A stretch of DNA of 64,000 nt. It comes from an uncultured Bacteroidota bacterium. GTDB taxonomy: Bacteria > Bacteroidota > Bacteroidia > Flavobacteriales_F > PHOS-HE28. Each line of letters starts with the position of its first letter. The stretch's first letter is position 1. The notes under the pieces were generated by a model, which was not told where the DNA came from, did not search any database, and saw only the letters and a program-made list of their open reading frames with translations. Positions 60,646 through 64,000 of the stretch are shown here, one piece after another. The position numbers and the translations under genes are program-made. The stretch lies in the NCBI GenBank assembly GCA_902826215.1, contig CADEDY010000001.1:62001-126000 (forward strand), written 5' to 3'.

Positions 60646-60705
60646 TCTCCCGACCAACGAACGCCCCGGCGCCTTTCCAGGTTCCGGGGCGTTCACCCAT
60701 GGATA
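60646..60705 (+). repeat. intergenic repeat copy 2 (hairpin plus operator)
   Basis: This is a second copy of the 58824-58885 element, with TCTCCCGA, GAACGCCCCGG and GTTCCGGGGCGTTC then ACCCATGGATA all kept, while the middle of the hairpin differs. Confidence 0.7.
60659..60694 (+). terminator. hairpin after the 58962-60635 gene, overlapping LytTR site 3
   Basis: GAACGCCCCGG (60659-60669) pairs perfectly with CCGGGGCGTTC (60684-60694), with a further imperfect inner stem. No T-run follows. The GTTC end is shared with the operator. Confidence 0.5.
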
Positions 60706-60719
60706 CCGTTCGTTCACCC
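60691..60719 (+). promoter_or_regulatory. LytTR-type direct repeat site 3
   Basis: GTTCACCC at 60691-60698 and at 60712-60719, 21 bp start-to-start. The -7-like box GGAATTTG is at 60750-60757, 38 bp after the second repeat starts, and the ATG at 60779 follows 21 nt later. Confidence 0.68.
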
Positions 60720-60778
60720 ATTTCCGCTGGACAGGTGGGGATGTGTGCGGGAATTTGCGGGCTCAAGGTCCACCCGTC

Positions 60779-63700
60779 ATGTCACCGCTCGCCCGCCTGC
60801 TCCTCTTACCGCTCCTGCTGATCGCTGGCAGCCTCAGCGCACAGCTCAACGGCACGTACACCATCGATGCAGGCGGTGGTGGGGATTACCTCAGCTTCAG
60901 TGCTGCGGTCACCGCGCTCAACACGTCCGGGGTCAGTGGCCCGGTGGTGTTCGAAGTGGCCGATGGCTTCTACACGGAGCGGATAACGCTAGTGAACATC
61001 ACAGGGAGCAGTCCCACCAACACCATCACCTTCCGTGGTCAAAGCCTCGATAGCTCCTTGGTCGTGCTCAGGTCCAACAGCACCACTACGGTAGGTGGTT
61101 TCAGCGGTCCGAACCACGTGGTTTATTTCACTGGTGCGCGACACATCTCGTTCGAGCATCTCACCGTTCAGCGAACCGGATCCAGTCTTTACGGTCATGT
61201 GCTCGTGTATGCAGGTACTGCCACGGACATCAACTTCAGGTATTGCCGGTTGATCGGGGTTGCATTGCCAACGACCACGCTCCACACCCGGGACGTCGTG
61301 TACTGCAGTCAGTTCAATGACCAGACGGGGATCCGGTTCATTGCCACCAACATCAGTGGAGGAAATTTCGGGATGTATTGGTATGGTGGAGCGACCCAAA
61401 TGGATGAGCTTCAATTCCATGATTGTGTGATCACCTCTCCCCGGATCCAACTGAGCTTCATTAATGGGGGCCTGAGCTTCTTACGCAACAGGGTATCAAC
61501 GACGACAACCGGAAACTACATTTCCATCAGTGGACAAGGCGCGATCGTCATTCAGGACAACCTATTCAGCAATGCGACAACAAGCTCCAACGGCGCCAAC
61601 TTCAACTTACAAGGTACCGTTGGTACACCGGTATTGCTAGCCGGCAACATGTTCGTATTCCCGAACGGGTCCACTGGAGTAACACTTTCGCTCAGTCAGT
61701 ATGTGGACCTGTTGCACAACAGCCTCTCTGGAACGTTGTCTGTAACTACCAGTTGTTCCAATATCACCTTAAGGAACAATATCCTGCGTGGCAATGCTTA
61801 CCACGGCTTGAGCGTGCAGGATGCGACGAGCATTACCGCATCGGACCACAATTTCTTTTGGAGCGCGACAGGACTAACTGCGGTTTCCTGGTCAGGCAGT
61901 CACAACGACCGGAGCTCGCTGAATGCCGCAACGGGTTTCGATGCGAACAGTCATTTCATGGATCCGCTTTTCGTGAACAACAACGCCGACCTGCACCTGC
62001 AAACAGCTTCGCTATGTGCCGGAGCGGGTATGGCGGTTGCGGGACAAGTTCTCGACTTCGATCAGCAGGTGCGGCCACAACCGGCATTGACCGCGCCCGA
62101 TGTGGGTGCGGATGAGACAGCGGAATACTGCTCCTCCCTGAGTGGAACATACGTCATCGGCCCTTCTGTCGGGGCGGATTTCAGCGCATTCGCGTCAGCG
62201 GTCGGGAAGATGGTCGTTTGCGGTATTGCAGGCCCGGTGACCTTCTTGGTGGAGGATGGCACCTACACGGAACAGATCGTGCTGCCCAACATTCCGGGCA
62301 ACAGCAACGTGAACACCATCACCTTCCGCGGACAGAGCTTGGACAGCTCGCTGGTCACCCTCACCTGGCCCACCGGTTCAGCGTTGCCCACTGTGCGCAT
62401 GAGCGGCGCCGACCGCGTCACCTTCGAGCACATGACCATCCAGCGAACGGGCAGTCCAGCATTGCAAGGCGCGGTGGTTGACTGGGAGAGTACCATCGCC
62501 AACGCGACCACGCGTTCGCAATACACCACGATCCGTAATTGCCGACTGATCAGCAACGCCACCACCAATAACCTTTCTGCCTTGGTGTTGGGGATCGCAC
62601 AGAACGATGAGTCCAGTGTAAGTGTATTGAACTGCAGGATGCAGGGCGGGCATACCGGTGTACGCTGGTACATGGATACCGATGCAAGCATCACCATTCA
62701 GGGCTGCGTGTTCACAGGACAGTACGAGCGGAACATCGCGTGTATCAACCCGGGAGCGGGTGACCCGGAACTCGTGATCGATGGAAATGTCATCCAGGGG
62801 CCGACAGGAGCTACCCGGACGGCCGTGGAAGTGCGGCACAACAGCAATTGGTTGCGCATCACCGGCAATCGCATCACGGCGAACTCATCCAATGGGATCG
62901 GCATCGACATGACATGCAATGGCGGCGCGCCTTCGTGGACCCAAGTGGCCAACAACATGGTGCAATGCACGAGTAATACGAGGGGTATACTGCTGAGTGG
63001 TGACAACAATGGTCTGGGAGTCTATCACAATTCCGTTAGCACGTCTACTGGCACTGCGTTGGAACTATCAGGCACGGGCAGCAACAGCCACATGGTGGGC
63101 AACGCGTTCCGGAGCGCTACCGCGTATGCCATATACCGTACAGGCACGATTGCGTTCGCAGCTGCTGATCACAATGTTCTTTATGGCGGTAACACGCCAT
63201 TCGTCTACTGGGGTGCGGATATGGTCGACCTGGCGGCGCTGCGCTGCCTCACGGGCCAGCAGCTCAACAGCATCCAGGCGGACCCGCTCTTCGTGAACAA
63301 CTCCAACGACCTGCATCTTCAATCCGGATCGCCATGCGCGGGCCAAAGCATCTTCATCTCCGGCGTGGACTACGACTACGACGGCGAACTGCGTGCGCTG
63401 CCCTTGGCCACCGTGCCCGATATCGGTGCAGATGAGATCAACGAAGTCTGCACGCCAATGAGCGGAACTTATGTGATCGGACCATCGGTAGGGGCCGACT
63501 TCCTGAACTTCACTACGGCGGTAAGGCAGCTTCTGGGCTGCGGGATCAGTGGACCGGTGGTCTTCGAAGTGGAGAGCGGCATCTACACTGAGCAGGTCCG
63601 ACTCACGGCCATCAAGGGATCCAGTAGCACGAACACCGTGACCTTCCGCGGACAGGCGCTCGATAGTACCACGGTGATCCTGCAGTGGGCCGCGAGCCCT

Positions 63701-64000
63701 GTCGGCGCGAACAACCACCTGCTCGCGAACAGTGGTGCCGATCATGTGCGATTCGAGCACATGACCTTGAACCGCTATGGCATCCAGCCAAACGCGCGGG
63801 TCGTTCACCTCAACCCTGCGTGCGATCCGATCGTGGACATGCGCCTGTCGCATTGTGTGATCTCCAGCAGCGGTACGACCACGTTGAGCGCCGATCTCGT
63901 GGGTAGCGTGCTCGGTGCGATGCCGACCAGCTTCGTGCTGGAGAACTGTTCGCTCCAAGGAGGAGGCTATGCGGTCTATTCCCAGCCACTTTCTCCGCAG
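60779..64000 (+). CDS. very large modular beta-helix surface protein (partial, 3' end off window)
   Basis: An open frame of 1074 codons from the ATG at 60779 reaches the right edge with no stop. The signal peptide (MSPLARLLLLPLLLIAGSLS) is cleaved near SAQ. The rest consists of modules of about 430-440 residues that each open with S/N-G-T-Y-x-I, then VSGPVVFEVADGFYTERITL and NTITFRGQSLDSSLV and close with an ...ADLHLQTAS...DVGADE segment. Openings are at 60848, 62141 and 63461. These are right-handed parallel beta-helices like those of the two genes upstream. A T9SS tail is expected beyond the window but not seen. It is predicted to be exported and surface-bound, controlled by LytTR site 3. 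Confidence 0.88.
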   Translation, partial: MSPLARLLLLPLLLIAGSLSAQLNGTYTIDAGGGGDYLSFSAAVTALNTSGVSGPVVFEVADGFYTERITLVNITGSSPTNTITFRGQSLDSSLVVLRSNSTTTVGGFSGPNHVVYFTGARHISFEHLTVQRTGSSLYGHVLVYAGTATDINFRYCRLIGVALPTTTLHTRDVVYCSQFNDQTGIRFIATNISGGNFGMYWYGGATQMDELQFHDCVITSPRIQLSFINGGLSFLRNRVSTTTTGNYISISGQGAIVIQDNLFSNATTSSNGANFNLQGTVGTPVLLAGNMFVFPNGSTGVTLSLSQYVDLLHNSLSGTLSVTTSCSNITLRNNILRGNAYHGLSVQDATSITASDHNFFWSATGLTAVSWSGSHNDRSSLNAATGFDANSHFMDPLFVNNNADLHLQTASLCAGAGMAVAGQVLDFDQQVRPQPALTAPDVGADETAEYCSSLSGTYVIGPSVGADFSAFASAVGKMVVCGIAGPVTFLVEDGTYTEQIVLPNIPGNSNVNTITFRGQSLDSSLVTLTWPTGSALPTVRMSGADRVTFEHMTIQRTGSPALQGAVVDWESTIANATTRSQYTTIRNCRLISNATTNNLSALVLGIAQNDESSVSVLNCRMQGGHTGVRWYMDTDASITIQGCVFTGQYERNIACINPGAGDPELVIDGNVIQGPTGATRTAVEVRHNSNWLRITGNRITANSSNGIGIDMTCNGGAPSWTQVANNMVQCTSNTRGILLSGDNNGLGVYHNSVSTSTGTALELSGTGSNSHMVGNAFRSATAYAIYRTGTIAFAAADHNVLYGGNTPFVYWGADMVDLAALRCLTGQQLNSIQADPLFVNNSNDLHLQSGSPCAGQSIFISGVDYDYDGELRALPLATVPDIGADEINEVCTPMSGTYVIGPSVGADFLNFTTAVRQLLGCGISGPVVFEVESGIYTEQVRLTAIKGSSSTNTVTFRGQALDSTTVILQWAASPVGANNHLLANSGADHVRFEHMTLNRYGIQPNARVVHLNPACDPIVDMRLSHCVISSSGTTTLSADLVGSVLGAMPTSFVLENCSLQGGGYAVYSQPLSPQ
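60848..64000 (+). repeat. tandem protein modules of about 1.3 kb inside the large adhesin gene
   Basis: Three openings (60848, 62141, 63461) are spaced by 1293 and 1320 bp. Openings 2 and 3 are closest (SGTYVIGPSVGADF in both, then GPVxFxVExGxYTEQ). Opening 1 is more diverged. The third module is cut by the window edge. All spacings are multiples of three. Confidence 0.75.

Noticed and set aside
1-64000. CRISPR arrays, insertion sequences, prophage or integrase genes
   Set aside because: No regularly spaced short repeats, transposase motifs, phage genes or att-like tRNA duplications were seen. Repeats found are the protein modules and the intergenic hairpin/operator elements.

Overview
This 64-kb window looks like chromosome from a GC-rich member of the Bacteroidota, probably a Flavobacteriales-type lineage. 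The evidence is the Bacteroidota core promoter (TTG, 17-19 nt, then TAnnTTTG or the variant GACCTTTG), no clear Shine-Dalgarno sequences, type IX secretion (T9SS) tails on secreted proteins, a TonB-dependent receptor with a carboxypeptidase-like N-terminal domain, and DUF3667, DUF1684 and TMEM220 families. There are no phage, transposon, integron or CRISPR features. It appears to be ordinary chromosome with one decayed locus and one cluster of surface proteins under probable LytTR control.

Left part (1-25 kb): a partial YecM-like gene, a very large alpha-2-macroglobulin lipoprotein that keeps its thioester motif, a secreted reprolysin-like metalloprotease with an unusual C-terminal tail, small lipoproteins, methylmalonyl-CoA epimerase, a TfoX-N protein, a YihX-like HAD phosphatase, a CAU tRNA, a polytopic membrane protein, a degenerate PAP2 protein translationally coupled to rpoN, a SnoaL-like gene broken by a stop codon, an ArsC/Spx-like protein, an S9 peptidase, a DUF3179 membrane protein and asnS.

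Middle (25-52 kb): a TetR-TolC-adaptor-RND efflux operon closed by a strong terminator, a TonB-dependent receptor, a SLC13 anion symporter, an isolated AIPR-family protein with a nuclease-like N-terminus (possible phage defence) and an MscS channel. Next comes a decayed locus: a TPR histidine kinase pseudogene, a LytTR response regulator that has lost its phospho-acceptor Asp, and a T9SS-type secreted protein gene with three in-frame stops. After it are a RidA-like gene, a MacAB-like ABC exporter, an OmpR-type two-component pair and an aldo/keto reductase.

Right part (52.6-64 kb): the most interesting region. An intact TPR/HisKA_2 histidine kinase and LytTR response regulator pair is followed by three transcription units of secreted proteins (a 444-aa unknown plus beta-helix T9SS adhesins). 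Upstream of each unit lie two GTTCACCC-type direct repeats exactly 21 bp apart, matching the geometry of known LytTR binding sites, with a promoter-like box 38-40 bp further on. The first unit also encodes a receiver-less 105-aa LytTR protein, so the region reads as a local surface-adhesin regulon with a built-in second regulator. The last adhesin, made of repeated modules of about 1.3 kb, runs off the right edge.

Many genes in the window have a promoter -7 box ending only 4-7 nt before the start codon, which suggests widespread leaderless or near-leaderless mRNAs.
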